Of a stretch of DNA of 64,000 bases, positions 32,651 through 42,005 are shown piece by piece. The stretch comes from CAIQPS01 sp964631965 (GTDB taxonomy: Bacteria > Actinomycetota > Thermoleophilia > RBG-16-64-13): positions 1 to 64,000 of the forward strand of contig CAZWAR010000004.1 of assembly GCA_964631965.1 (NCBI GenBank), given 5' to 3'. Positions within the stretch are counted from its first letter, which is position 1; each line of letters opens with the position of its first letter. Under the pieces are notes generated by a model. The model ran no database searches and was not told where the DNA came from. It worked only from the letters and a program-made list of their open reading frames with translations. The translations under genes were made by a program, and so were the position numbers.

Positions 32651-35337
32651 GCGGCCTCGGTTCTTTCCATGGAGACGGCTAGGCCGCCGTCTGTCTTACG
32701 CAAGGATACCCAACCCGACTTGTCTGTGCGAAGAGCCCCGATGCCGCCCAGGGCCAGAGTGCTGATGGTCTCTGAGTCCGGATGACCGAAACCGTTTCTG
32801 CTGCCCACCGAGATCACCGCCAAGTGGGGGCTGAGCGCATCCAGAAGCGGGCCGGTGACGGCCCCCCGACTCCCGTGATGCCCGACGACCAGTACGTCGA
32901 CGGCCGGAAGGTCGTAGTTCGCCAGGGTGCCGGCCTCTGCGTCTCCGGGGAGGAGCACCCGGACGCCGTCGAGATCCAAGAGGGCCACGATGGAACCGGC
33001 GTTAAGCTCATCCCCGGTCGGAGGACTGCGCCCTTCACCCCAGGGCTCGCCCCCCTCGCGCATCACCAGAGGCCGGGTGGGCGTGTACAGGCGGACGGCG
33101 ACGCCGTCCAGCGAGAACCCTCCCGCGGATGCCGGGATGATCCGACATCCCCCTTCGGCAAGGCGCGCCCGGAACTCCAGGTAGTCACGAGCCTCCGCGC
33201 CGCCCGCAGCGTACCCGGCCGCAGAGCCGGCATTTCGTACGGCCCCGCCCGACTCCGTCCCCTCTGGTCGGCCCACTTCGACCCAGTCTATGAGGGTCCC
33301 CACCTCGAGGGAGCCGAGCACCTCCGCCAGACCGGCGAAGTGATCGGCATGCGGATGGGAGATCACGACCACGTCCAGATGTTTCACACCGAGTGAACGC
33401 AGTTGGTGCTCCAGTCCGCATCCCGCCGGCCCGCCGTCGAAGAGGGCTGTGTGATGGTCCGGCGTGCGCACCAGGACAGCGTTGCCCTGACCAACGTCGA
33501 GCACGCGCACCTCGGTCCGCGCCGGCCAATCCCGACCTCCAGCCACGTAATCGATGGACCGGAGGCTCGCGGCTGCGGCCGGGTAGGCGGCGGCTCCCAC
33601 GCCTGCCGCCATCGCGACCACGAGCAGTGCGGCCGCCACTGCCTGCCGGCGGCCGGCCGGGCGGCGCCTCCGCAGCCATCCGGTGGCTCGGCCGAAGCCG
33701 GGGAGAGGCAGGCCCCAGGGTGTGGCGACCGGCCGGCCTGACAAGGCGATTCCGGCCGGAAGGGCTAGGATCGCGGCCGCGATAGAACTCATCACTATCC
33801 CGGCGGAACCCGGCGCGAGGACCGGCGCCCGGGCACAGAGCCTGGACACCTGCACCGTCCACATCATCGGTAGTGAAGCCACGAAGTCCAGCGCCACGCT
33901 GAGGCCGCTCCACAGGAACCCGAACAGAACGCTCGCCATCCCTGCACCGGTGACGACGCCGAGTGTGGGCACCACGAGCAGGTTCGCCACCGGAGCGACC
34001 AGGGAGGTCCGTCCGAAGACGAGCAGGGAAACGGGCGCCGTGCCGAGGGTGGCGGAAAGCGACACCGCCAGGTTCGCACGGATAGACTCTGGGAAGCGAC
34101 GGAAGACTCGCTCGAGTGGACGTACCAGAGTGAGCATGCCGGCGAAAGCCGAGAACGACAGTTGAAATCCCACGTCGAAGACCGCGAAGGGATTGATGGC
34201 CAGCACGAACAGAGCGGCGAAAGCAAGCCCTTGCCACGGATCCCGCCGGCGCCCGACGAGGCGTCCTCCCAATACCACCACCATCATGGCCGCCGCCCGG
34301 ATCACCGGCGGGGATGCCCCAACGAACGGCACAAGCAGCAGCGCTGCGACCGCTGCGAGGAGAGAGCCGGCCCTGCGTGAAAGGCGGGCCACTCGCGCGA
34401 GGCCGAGGATGATCGCCGCCAGGCTGGCGACGTGCAGCCCACTCACCGACAGCATGTGGGCAGTCCCGGACCGGCGAAACGCTTCCATCCACCCCTTGTC
34501 GATGCCGCCGGTGTCGCCGATGACGACACCCTTCAGCACCTCGCTCACCCGCCCGTCCGGTCCGCGGCTGAGGTGCGCTCTGGCCGACTCCCTGAGCCGG
34601 TCGAACCAACCGCTCACCCCGTCTCGCCGCCCCACGTACGCGCAGTCTTGGGAGGAGCGCACCTCCAGCACCACCCTGACACCCTCGTGCAGCAGGACCT
34701 TGGCCTGGTCGTACCCCGAATCCGAAGCCCCGTCCGGTGCGACCAGAGTGCCATGGGCCACGAGCCGCTCTCCCTGGAATATCGTGGACCCGGTCGGCTC
34801 CCCGGCCGGGTCCGCCTCGTCGCTGTTCGTGCGGGCCGGGGCCACCTCTACCAGCACCGTCTCGCCCACGCCCCGGGCCCGTCCCTCTTTGTCGGGAGAG
34901 ATGTCCTCGACTCTGGCCAGAGCGCTCTCCCAGCCAGAGTGCACCGCTACCGGACCGGTGATCACCAATTCCGCTTGTACCGACTCTCCGATGCGCGCCG
35001 GAATCACACCTGACAGCAGCGCCGAGATCCGCAACGTGCCGAGCAACAACCCGGCAGTGAGTCCGATGGTCACGACCGAGGCGAGCATCAATGGCAGCGC
35101 GGCGCGAGATGCCGGCATGGCTCGGCCGAGAACGTGCGCCGCCAGCATGCCGACGAGAGCAACGGTCAGGCCGCCGACGGCGAAGGGGTAGCATCCGGGT
35201 GCGAGAGCGGCGAGGGCCATCCCCGCCACAGCGGCTATGGTGGTGCAGCGGGCCAGTCCCGCCCGGCGCACGAACCAGGATACCGGTCCTCGAGGGCGGC
35301 CGCCTCCGGACGAGGTGGGCGACGGAGCAGCCGGCAT
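32647..35337 (-). CDS. comEC: ComEC/Rec2 DNA-uptake channel
   Basis: The 896-residue membrane protein has an N-terminal hydrophobic region, an OB-like DUF4131 segment, the competence membrane domain (GTAHMLSVSGLHVASLAAII is diagnostic) and a C-terminal metallo-beta-lactamase domain with VLDVGQGNAVLVRTPDHHTA and the metal motif VISHPHADHF. It carries single-stranded DNA across the membrane during transformation. It starts 7 bp after the comEA stop and overlaps holA. The MBL motif is intact, so a nuclease role for this domain is possible. Confidence 0.95.
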   Translation of the reverse strand: MPAAPSPTSSGGGRPRGPVSWFVRRAGLARCTTIAAVAGMALAALAPGCYPFAVGGLTVALVGMLAAHVLGRAMPASRAALPLMLASVVTIGLTAGLLLGTLRISALLSGVIPARIGESVQAELVITGPVAVHSGWESALARVEDISPDKEGRARGVGETVLVEVAPARTNSDEADPAGEPTGSTIFQGERLVAHGTLVAPDGASDSGYDQAKVLLHEGVRVVLEVRSSQDCAYVGRRDGVSGWFDRLRESARAHLSRGPDGRVSEVLKGVVIGDTGGIDKGWMEAFRRSGTAHMLSVSGLHVASLAAIILGLARVARLSRRAGSLLAAVAALLLVPFVGASPPVIRAAAMMVVVLGGRLVGRRRDPWQGLAFAALFVLAINPFAVFDVGFQLSFSAFAGMLTLVRPLERVFRRFPESIRANLAVSLSATLGTAPVSLLVFGRTSLVAPVANLLVVPTLGVVTGAGMASVLFGFLWSGLSVALDFVASLPMMWTVQVSRLCARAPVLAPGSAGIVMSSIAAAILALPAGIALSGRPVATPWGLPLPGFGRATGWLRRRRPAGRRQAVAAALLVVAMAAGVGAAAYPAAAASLRSIDYVAGGRDWPARTEVRVLDVGQGNAVLVRTPDHHTALFDGGPAGCGLEHQLRSLGVKHLDVVVISHPHADHFAGLAEVLGSLEVGTLIDWVEVGRPEGTESGGAVRNAGSAAGYAAGGAEARDYLEFRARLAEGGCRIIPASAGGFSLDGVAVRLYTPTRPLVMREGGEPWGEGRSPPTGDELNAGSIVALLDLDGVRVLLPGDAEAGTLANYDLPAVDVLVVGHHGSRGAVTGPLLDALSPHLAVISVGSRNGFGHPDSETISTLALGGIGALRTDKSGWVSLRKTDGGLAVSMERTEAA

Positions 35338-35344
35338 CGCCCGC

Positions 35345-36046
35345 TCAGAGAGTCACGAGCGGGCGCAACTGCTCCAGCTTGGCCGAGCCTATTCCCGAAA
35401 CGTCGCCCAACTGATCGACGGAGGTGAAAGGACCGTTCGTTTCGCGATAAGTGATGATCTTCTGTGCCAGGGACGGGCCTATCCCGGGAAGAGTGTCGAG
35501 TTGTTCGGCCGTGGCGGAGTTGAGAGAAACTGGTGCGCCGGGCGACCCGGCGCCGGTCGACCCGGAACTCGTTCCCTCTGACAGCACAGGGCCTGACACG
35601 GTCTCGCCCATGCGGGGAACGTACAGCCGGCAGCCGTCGCTCAGCCGCGAGGCGAGCGGTACCGCCTCCTGGTCGGCGTCGGCGGTGAAGCCGCCGGCCT
35701 GCAAGATGGCTTGGAAGGCCCGGCATTCGGAAGGTACCTGGTAGACACCCGGCCGGGCAACGGCCCCGGCGACCTGGACGAAGATGAGCGTCGTTTGGCT
35801 CGTGGTGGTCGGCGACGGGGCGGCGGCATCGTCGCCCAACCCCCCCGGTCCGCCCTCCGCTCTGGACGCCGTGGCCTCACTCGCTACGCTCGCCGCGTCT
35901 GTTCCGTCGGACAGATCGAGCACGACGCCGTCGGTGGGGGCGCCCACCGACGGCCGGGCCGCAAGCAGGCCCGCGCCTCCCACTGCCAGGACGACCAGTC
36001 CCACGGCAGCGTAGACGAGAAGGCGTCGTTTCGGAATGGAGACCAT
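35345..36046 (-). CDS. comEA: ComEA-type DNA receptor with SLBB and helix-hairpin-helix domains
   Basis: The 233-residue protein has an N-terminal membrane anchor (LVYAAVGLVVLAVGGAGLLAA), a disordered Ala/Ser/Thr linker, and an SLBB domain (VQVAGAVARPGVYQVPSECR). It ends in two helix-hairpin-helix motifs (VSLNSATAEQLDTLPGIGPS, DVSGIGSAKLEQLRPLV). It binds incoming double-stranded DNA and passes it to ComEC. ATG 36046 lies 6 nt after TATGCT, without a ribosome site. A longer open reading upstream (to 36487) runs through the hydrolase gene on the same strand and is not credible. Confidence 0.93.
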   Translation of the reverse strand: MVSIPKRRLLVYAAVGLVVLAVGGAGLLAARPSVGAPTDGVVLDLSDGTDAASVASEATASRAEGGPGGLGDDAAAPSPTTTSQTTLIFVQVAGAVARPGVYQVPSECRAFQAILQAGGFTADADQEAVPLASRLSDGCRLYVPRMGETVSGPVLSEGTSSGSTGAGSPGAPVSLNSATAEQLDTLPGIGPSLAQKIITYRETNGPFTSVDQLGDVSGIGSAKLEQLRPLVTL

Positions 36047-36052
36047 GCCGGC

Positions 36053-36058
36053 AGCATA
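36053..36058 (-). promoter_or_regulatory. Probable -10 element of comEA, leaderless
   Basis: TATGCT on the minus strand sits six bases before the comEA ATG, with no Shine-Dalgarno sequence between. Confidence 0.45.
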
Positions 36059-36213
36059 GCGCCCGCGCTCGCCCCTTCTCCTGCGACTTCGGGAGCATGT
36101 TGGCACCCAGCCGCCGAGCAACTCCAGCCGGCCCCGTAGCGCCGGGACCGAGCAGCAGTACCCCTCGGAAACGTGCCCTCGGGGAGCGGCGCCTCCGCGG
36201 CCCGCTCCAGAGG

Positions 36214-36990
36214 TTATTCGCCCGGAAGACCTGCGCTCGCGGGGGCCTGGGGGGGCCTTCCTTCGAGGGTCTCCGCAAAGAACGCAGCCACCCGATCTCC
36301 CACTTCGCGCTGCCGACGCTCGAACAGATGTCCCGCACCTTTCACTACCGACAGGCGGTAGTCGACGCCCATCCTCTCGAGCGCCCGATCGACCACCGCG
36401 GGAGGGGCGAGATCGTCCGCTTCTCCACACACGGCCAGTACGGGTCCCCTGAAGCGCGCGAGGCCGTCCAGAGTGCCGGCCGGCCACTCCTCCCAGTCCA
36501 CGACGAAGGCGACCAGCGCGAGGGCGTCTATCGGAACCGCGCCTTCGCCGGCGGCCAGTGCGGCCATCACGCTCCCGAAGGAATACCCGGCAAGGCCCAG
36601 CGGAGCCGGGCGGCCGGGCGCCGGTCGACCCGGCAAGGCCCCAGCGGGCCCGGACCTCAACTTACCGCGAAGGAAGGCGAGGGCCGCGTCGACGTCCCTG
36701 TACTCTTCTGATCCGCTGTAGCGGCCCCCGCTCTTCCCCACTCCGCGGAAGTTGAAGCGGAGCGAGGCCAGTCCCTCTTCCCGGCAGGACTGGGCGATGC
36801 GGTAGACGACAGGCTGTGCCATGGTACCGCCGTACAGCGGGTGGGGATGCGTTATCACGACCCCACCGGTGGCGGCCGCGCCTTCGGGCCATTCGAGCAT
36901 CCCCTCCAGCCGGTGGTCGCCCGAGAACAGGACGTGCCCTCGCGGCTCCGGCCTTCGGTCTGAGATGAAGGTGCCGGGGACCTCTGTCAT
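36214..36990 (-). CDS. Alpha/beta hydrolase (YqiA/Tex30-like serine hydrolase)
   Basis: The 258-residue protein has the oxyanion-region motif THPHPLYGGTM, the FNFRGVGKSGG strand-turn and the nucleophile elbow LAGYSFGSVMAA (Ser). An Asp follows AVCGEADDLAPP and a His lies in KGAGHLFERR, completing the triad. The PHPLYGG signature belongs to small bacterial hydrolases often annotated as dienelactone-hydrolase-like; the substrate is unknown. ATG 36990 overlaps the yajQ stop (ATGA). Confidence 0.85.
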   Translation of the reverse strand: MTEVPGTFISDRRPEPRGHVLFSGDHRLEGMLEWPEGAAATGGVVITHPHPLYGGTMAQPVVYRIAQSCREEGLASLRFNFRGVGKSGGRYSGSEEYRDVDAALAFLRGKLRSGPAGALPGRPAPGRPAPLGLAGYSFGSVMAALAAGEGAVPIDALALVAFVVDWEEWPAGTLDGLARFRGPVLAVCGEADDLAPPAVVDRALERMGVDYRLSVVKGAGHLFERRQREVGDRVAAFFAETLEGRPPQAPASAGLPGE

Positions 36991-37478
36991 TCCCGATAGT
37001 TGACGAACTGTAGTGGCATCCCCAGATCGGCTTCCTTGAGAGCCTGGATGGCGTCCTGGAGGTCGTCCCGCTGCTTGCCGGTGATGCGGACCTCGTCCCC
37101 CTGTATGGCGGCCTGCACCTTGAGCTTCGTTTCCTTTACCACTTTGACCACTTTGCGTGCTGTGTCGATGTCGATGCCGTTCGTGATGGTGACAGTCTGG
37201 CGGACCATGTCCCCGCCAGCCTTCTCGTGATCGCCGAAGACCAGCGCCTCCGCCTCGATGGAGCGCCGTACCACCTTCGCGATGAGCATGTCCTTGACCG
37301 CACGAAGCTTCATATCGTCCTCGGTGAGAACGGTTATCTTCCCTTCTTTGCGATCCAGGTCGATCTGGGTCTTCGACCCCCGGAAATCGTACCGAGTAAT
37401 GATCTCTTTCTTGACCTGGTTGACGGCGTTGTCCATCTCCTGCATATCGACCCGGCTAACCACGTCGAACGACGGCAT
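36987..37478 (-). CDS. yajQ: YajQ family nucleotide-binding protein
   Basis: The 163-residue cytoplasmic protein starts MPSFDVVSRVDMQEMDNAVN, continues with ITRYDFRGSKTQIDLDRKEG and ends with MPLQFVNYRE, all close to the family consensus. Some YajQ proteins bind cyclic di-GMP and act as transcription co-regulators; whether this one does is unknown, although the window does encode a GGDEF/HD-GYP protein. GGGAGG precedes ATG 37478 by five bases. Confidence 0.95.
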   Translation of the reverse strand: MPSFDVVSRVDMQEMDNAVNQVKKEIITRYDFRGSKTQIDLDRKEGKITVLTEDDMKLRAVKDMLIAKVVRRSIEAEALVFGDHEKAGGDMVRQTVTITNGIDIDTARKVVKVVKETKLKVQAAIQGDEVRITGKQRDDLQDAIQALKEADLGMPLQFVNYRE

Positions 37479-37513
37479 GGGTACCTCCCGAACAAGACAG
37501 CAGCTTTCTTACC

Positions 37514-37519
37514 AGCATA
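37514..37519 (-). promoter_or_regulatory. Probable -10 element of yajQ
   Basis: TATGCT on the minus strand is about 35 bp before the yajQ ATG, giving a normal leader with a ribosome site. Confidence 0.4.
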
Positions 37520-37569
37520 CCGCAGGAATCCCCACTGAACCCGGCCAGGCCGGGAATCGGGCGAGACTG

Positions 37570-37575
37570 TATACT
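37570..37575 (+). promoter_or_regulatory. Probable -10 element of the M23 peptidase gene, leaderless
   Basis: TATACT is followed by GGCGCC and then ATG 37582. There is no Shine-Dalgarno sequence. Confidence 0.5.
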
Positions 37576-37581
37576 GGCGCC

Positions 37582-38817
37582 ATGTTGCGCAACGGACTGA
37601 GAGGGGCCGCCGGATCGCGACTGGTACGCATCGCGGCCTGGACGGTGATCGGCGCCCTCCTCTTCACCCTCATAGGTTCGCTCGCCTCCGGAGGCATCGG
37701 GCCCACGCCGGTCTACGCTTCCACGCTGTCGAAAGCCAAGGCAGACCTCACCCAGGCCCAGAAAGACCTCAAGGCTCTCCAGGCCAAGCTCGACAAGTTG
37801 GCCAAACAGCAATCCGACGCCGAGGCCGATCTGGAGACCACAGTGGACAAAATCACGGTGGTGATGGCCAAGCTCGACGTCGCCCAACAGGACCTCGACG
37901 GCCTGCGGGCCAAGCTCTCCACCCGGCTGGCGGAGATGTACAAGAACCGGGGCTCGGATGCCACCACCATGCTGAACGTCCTCTTCGCAGGGGATGACAC
38001 CTCGCTCACCGACATGGTGGAGCGCCTGGTGATGGTCACCCACATCGCACAGGCGGACACGAGGCTCGTGAACGAGGTGATCGACCGGATCCACGACCTC
38101 CGCGACATCCGGGCGGACCTCGCGGAGGAAAAGGCCTCAGCCGCCAAGAAGACGGCCACGTACGAGGCGGCGAGGGAGAAGACCCTGGCCAGCCTGGAGA
38201 ACTCCAAGGACGAGTACAACAGCCTGAAGAAGAAGGTGGCCAGGCTGACGGAAGAAGCCCGCCAGGCCGAGATCGCCGCCCGGAAGGCTGAGGCCGAACG
38301 CAAGGCCGCCGAGGCCGCCGCCAACAGGACGACAACCACCACGAGCAAGAAGACGACAGGCACAACCGCCAAGAAGACCACCACGACCACGGCGCCCAAG
38401 ACGAACCCGGTGACCGCCGATTTCGTCTTCCCGGTCGACGGGCCCAACAGCTTCACCGACACCTGGGGTGCTCCTCGCTCGGGTGGTCGCACCCACAAGG
38501 GCACCGACATCTTCACCGCTCGCAACACCCCCCTGGTCGCCTGCGTCAGCGGAACGATCACCAGCACGAATCCCACCGACACCGGACTGGGCGGCATCAC
38601 CATCCACCTCAAGAAGGGCAACACCACCTATTACTACGCCCATCTCTCCTCCATTGCGAGCGGCATCAAGGCCGGCGTACGCGTGGAGGCCGGCCAAGTG
38701 ATCGGCTATGCCGGCAACACCGGGAACGCGAGCGGCGGCGCTGTGCACCTGCATTTCGAGATCAGGCCGAACGGGGTAGCGATCAACCCATACCCGATCT
38801 TGGTCCGGTATCGGTAG
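37582..38817 (+). CDS. Secreted M23 (LytM-type) peptidase with N-terminal coiled coil
   Basis: The 411-residue protein has a signal or anchor sequence (RIAAWTVIGALLFTLIGSLA), a coiled coil from about residue 50 to 250 (KADLTQAQKDLKALQAKLDK), a Thr/Lys linker and a C-terminal M23 zinc endopeptidase. The metal motifs H-x3-D (THKGTDIFTA) and H-x-H (AVHLHFEIRPNG) are intact, so the enzyme should be active. The design equals EnvC/NlpD- or PcsB-like wall hydrolases controlled by FtsEX, and it parallels the NlpC/P60 protein at 9.9-11.1 kb. It is divergent from yajQ. Confidence 0.92.
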   Translation: MLRNGLRGAAGSRLVRIAAWTVIGALLFTLIGSLASGGIGPTPVYASTLSKAKADLTQAQKDLKALQAKLDKLAKQQSDAEADLETTVDKITVVMAKLDVAQQDLDGLRAKLSTRLAEMYKNRGSDATTMLNVLFAGDDTSLTDMVERLVMVTHIAQADTRLVNEVIDRIHDLRDIRADLAEEKASAAKKTATYEAAREKTLASLENSKDEYNSLKKKVARLTEEARQAEIAARKAEAERKAAEAAANRTTTTTSKKTTGTTAKKTTTTTAPKTNPVTADFVFPVDGPNSFTDTWGAPRSGGRTHKGTDIFTARNTPLVACVSGTITSTNPTDTGLGGITIHLKKGNTTYYYAHLSSIASGIKAGVRVEAGQVIGYAGNTGNASGGAVHLHFEIRPNGVAINPYPILVRYR

Positions 38818-38864
38818 GGCGCGACCGGCGCCGGCCGGGCTCGACAAGCTCGAGGCCACCCCTG

Positions 38865-40937
38865 CTAGGAGCGCTCCTCCTCGAGAGAAGCCACCACCTC
38901 GGCCAGTTCTTCCCATTCGGCGTTGGCCGCCACGAGTCTCTCCTTGACGGTGGTCAGTTCCTCGCTCGTGGCAAAGAGCAACTCATAGTCGGACATGTGG
39001 GCCGGGTCGCTGAGGAGCGCCGCGAGCTCTCGCTGCCGGTCCTCCAGAGTGAGTACCGTCTTCTCGGCCTTGCGGTAGCGGCGTTGAAGGTCTTTCCGTT
39101 CCTGGTAGCCGAGCCTGGGACCGGCCGTCGCGGAGGCGCCGCCCGAGGGGGCGCCGCCGCCTGTGGCGGCGGCGCAGTTCGCGGAGAATCGGGAGCCGGT
39201 ATCGCTCTCCTCCTGCGCAGGCCGCACGACCAAGACCTGCTTCGGCGACGCCCCGGCCGCCGCCGGGACCACGGCAGCCGTTCCGATCGCTTCTGCCGTC
39301 TTCTTCCACAGGTAGTACTCCCAGTCCCCCGGGTAGTGGGCCAGTTTGCCTTCCCGCACGTCGATCACCTTGGTGCCGATAGCGTTTATGAGATGACGGT
39401 CGTGGCTGATGAACACCACCGAACCCTCGAACTGGCGGAGAGCCTCGGTGAGGACGGCCCTTGAATCCATGTCCAGGTGGTTGGTCGGTTCGTCGAGCAG
39501 GAGGAGCCCCGCAGGGTCCATGAGCATCCGGGCCAGAGCGAGTCTCGCCTTCTCCCCCCCGGAAAGGACACCTACCTGCTTGGAGACGTCGTCCTCACCG
39601 AAGAGGAACGTGCCCAGGTAGCCGCGCACCTCGGGCAGGCGCCCTACGGGGCCTGCCACCTCCTCCATGGTCTTGAGCACGGTCAATCCGGGATGGAGCA
39701 CCTCGAGCTGGTGCTGGGCGAAGTATTCACGGCGTACGGCGTGGCCGAGGGTGACAGTTCCGGCGTCGGGCGGGACCACCCCGGCCAACATCTTGAGAAG
39801 TGTGGACTTGCCCGCCCCGTTCGGACCAACCAGCGCGATCTTCTCCCCCCGCTCTACCACCAGGTCGAGCTTCTTGTAGACGATGTTGTCACCGTAGGCC
39901 TTGCGGACGTGCCGGACGTCGGCCACCACCCGACCGGTGCGCGGCGGTTGGGGAAAACGGAACTTGATGGTCTTGCGCTCGAGAACAGGCGCCTCGATGC
40001 GCTCAGTCTTCTCCAGCCGCCGGATCTTCTGCTGCACCTGCTTGGCCTTGGTGTTCTTGGCCCGGAAGCGGCGGATGAAGGCCTCGGCGGATTCGATCTC
40101 CCTCTGCTGATTTCGGGCCGCGTTCACCAGGGCTTCGTACCGTTCGCGCTTCTGCTGCTCGTAATGGTCGTAGTTGCCGGCGTAGAGATCGATCTGGCCG
40201 CGATCGAGATCGGCGATATGGGTGACCATCCGGTTGAGAAAATAGCGATCGTGGCTGATGACGAGGAGCGCGCCCGTCCAGTCCAGGAGAAACTCCTCCA
40301 GCCAGATGAGACTCTCGAGATCGAGATGGTTGGTGGGCTCGTCCATGAGGAGAAGGTCGGGCTGCTCGAGCAGCAACCGGGCGAGGGCGACGCGCATGCG
40401 CCAGCCGCCGGACAGTTCGGCAATGGGCCTGGTGAAGTCGGACTCCTTGAAACCCATGCCCCGTAGGATGGTCTGCGCCCGGGTCTCGAGCTCGTAACCG
40501 TGAGCGTTCTCGAAAGTGGTCTGCAGAGCCCCCATCTCATCAAGCAGACGATCGACGTCGGCGGTCGGCGGAGCGGCTGTACCGGCAGCGGCCCCGTCCT
40601 TGGTCTCGTAGGCTCGGCTGATCTCGTCGCCCAGTTCGCCGATCCGCTTCTCGGCGGCGAGGATGTCCAAGTGCGAGGCAAGAACCTCCTCGATGACCGC
40701 GTGGTCGGCTATCTCCTCGATCTCCTGGGGGAGGAAGCCGGTGCGCAGGTCCTTGCGAGCGCTGATCTCCCCCCCGTCGAGCGACATCCCTCCCACAATG
40801 AGCCGAAGCAGCGTGGTCTTGCCTGCCCCGTTGGCCCCCACGAGACCGATGCGCATGCCCGGCTTCACGTGCAGGCTGGCCTGGTCGAGCACGGTCTGGG
40901 TGCCGAACGATTTGGAGATGTCGGTGAGATGCAGCAC
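38865..40937 (-). CDS. ABC-F family ATPase (ribosome-associated, Uup/EttA-like)
   Basis: The 690-residue soluble protein has two ABC cassettes: Walker A GANGAGKTTLLRL with ELSGGWRMRVALARLL and LLMDEPTNHLDLESL, then GPNGAGKSTLLKML with VLSGGEKARLALARML and LLLDEPTNHLDMDSR. A linker rich in basic residues (RRFRAKNTKAKQVQQKIRRL) joins them. A C-terminal coiled coil follows (RRYRKAEKTVLTLEDRQREL), with an Ala/Gly-rich insert before it. No membrane domain is present. ABC-F proteins act on the ribosome, in translation or antibiotic protection; the resistance type cannot be assigned. The start is GTG 40937 with TATCCT nine bases upstream. Confidence 0.93.
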   Translation of the reverse strand: MLHLTDISKSFGTQTVLDQASLHVKPGMRIGLVGANGAGKTTLLRLIVGGMSLDGGEISARKDLRTGFLPQEIEEIADHAVIEEVLASHLDILAAEKRIGELGDEISRAYETKDGAAAGTAAPPTADVDRLLDEMGALQTTFENAHGYELETRAQTILRGMGFKESDFTRPIAELSGGWRMRVALARLLLEQPDLLLMDEPTNHLDLESLIWLEEFLLDWTGALLVISHDRYFLNRMVTHIADLDRGQIDLYAGNYDHYEQQKRERYEALVNAARNQQREIESAEAFIRRFRAKNTKAKQVQQKIRRLEKTERIEAPVLERKTIKFRFPQPPRTGRVVADVRHVRKAYGDNIVYKKLDLVVERGEKIALVGPNGAGKSTLLKMLAGVVPPDAGTVTLGHAVRREYFAQHQLEVLHPGLTVLKTMEEVAGPVGRLPEVRGYLGTFLFGEDDVSKQVGVLSGGEKARLALARMLMDPAGLLLLDEPTNHLDMDSRAVLTEALRQFEGSVVFISHDRHLINAIGTKVIDVREGKLAHYPGDWEYYLWKKTAEAIGTAAVVPAAAGASPKQVLVVRPAQEESDTGSRFSANCAAATGGGAPSGGASATAGPRLGYQERKDLQRRYRKAEKTVLTLEDRQRELAALLSDPAHMSDYELLFATSEELTTVKERLVAANAEWEELAEVVASLEEERS

Positions 40938-41036
40938 AGCCTGAGAAGGATACCAGCCCCGGAGAAGCAGGTCGGCCGTGCTGAAATGCCCCTCGAGGCG
41001 CCTATCCGGCCTTCCGCCCCGGACTTCCCCGGCCGC

Positions 41037-42005
41037 TCAGTTGTCCCAGAACACACCCTCGTCAGAGGGTTCCGCGAGCCCCACCTCGGCGGCCGCGGCC
41101 AGGAGGCGCCCGATGGCTCGCTCCCCCTCCAGGCCGTAGTCGACGCTTGCATCATTCACGTACAGGTCGATGTGCGCCTGGCACACCTCTCGGTCCATCT
41201 CTTGAGAGTGCGTGGCCACGTACTCCTGCGACTCTTCCGGGTGGGCGCGGGCATAGAGTACGCTGTCGCGCACCGCCTGCTCGATCCGGCGCTGCAGCCC
41301 CGCATCGAGCGCCCGCGACACCGCGATGCCTCCCAGCGGGATGGGCAGCCCCGTGGTTGTTTCCCACCACTCGCCCAGGTCGACCAGGCGGCGCAGGCCG
41401 TAGGAGCCGAAGGTGAAGCGGCCCTCGTGGATGATGACCCCGGCGTCCACGTCACCCGCCGCGACGGCCGGCATGATCCGGTCGAAAGGCATGACCACCC
41501 GGCGCCTCGTACTACCGATGAAAAGGCCGGAGAGCAGGGCGGCCGTGGTCAGCTCGCCGGGGATGGCCACGCGGGCGTGGCTCAAGTCGTCGGCCAGCGC
41601 GGCGGTCCCGCCGCTCGAATCAGCGGGCCGGAAAAACGAGTCCTTCCGGGCGACGATGAGGGGACCGCACCCGCGGCCGAGGGCTCCACCGGAGTGGAGA
41701 AGGGCGTATCGGTCGCGCAGACGGCCGAAGGCGTGGAAGGACACCTTGATGACGTCCGCCTTCCCGGCGCTGGCCAGGCCGTTGAGGGTGTCAATGTCCT
41801 CCAGCCGCTCAGCGACCGCCGGAGCCCCGGGCAACAACCCCGAAACCCAGGCATGGAAGATGAACGTGTCATTGGGGCAGGGCGAGTAGGCGAGCGTCAA
41901 CGGTGCGACGGACCTGTCTACCCCCCTGGTCCGGTCCGGTGCGACCTCGGCGGACGTGTTCGCCACACCGTCCCCTATGGGAGCAGGCGCCTCGATGTCA
42001 GTCAT
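41037..42005 (-). CDS. mqnD: 1,4-dihydroxy-6-naphthoate synthase (futalosine pathway)
   Basis: The 322-residue enzyme converts cyclic dehypoxanthinyl futalosine to 1,4-dihydroxy-6-naphthoate in menaquinone synthesis. It has the family start LTLAYSPCPNDTFIFHAWVS, then EDIDTLNGLASAGKADVIKV and a periplasmic-binding-protein-like fold. A 35-residue polar N-terminal extension precedes it; ATG 42005 is kept because it overlaps mqnB by 8 bp on the same strand. With mqnB alongside, use of the futalosine rather than the classical Men route is well supported. mqnA and mqnC are not in the window. Confidence 0.93.
   Translation of the reverse strand: MTDIEAPAPIGDGVANTSAEVAPDRTRGVDRSVAPLTLAYSPCPNDTFIFHAWVSGLLPGAPAVAERLEDIDTLNGLASAGKADVIKVSFHAFGRLRDRYALLHSGGALGRGCGPLIVARKDSFFRPADSSGGTAALADDLSHARVAIPGELTTAALLSGLFIGSTRRRVVMPFDRIMPAVAAGDVDAGVIIHEGRFTFGSYGLRRLVDLGEWWETTTGLPIPLGGIAVSRALDAGLQRRIEQAVRDSVLYARAHPEESQEYVATHSQEMDREVCQAHIDLYVNDASVDYGLEGERAIGRLLAAAAEVGLAEPSDEGVFWDN

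Noticed and set aside
36047..36487. N-terminal extension of comEA by 147 residues
   Set aside because: The extension is Arg/Gly-rich, overlaps the alpha/beta hydrolase gene and precedes a good membrane anchor at ATG 36046.
38818..38864. Terminator between the M23 and ABC-F genes
   Set aside because: The GC-rich palindromic bits (GGCGCC, CTCG/CGAG) give only short or bulged stems with no T tract.
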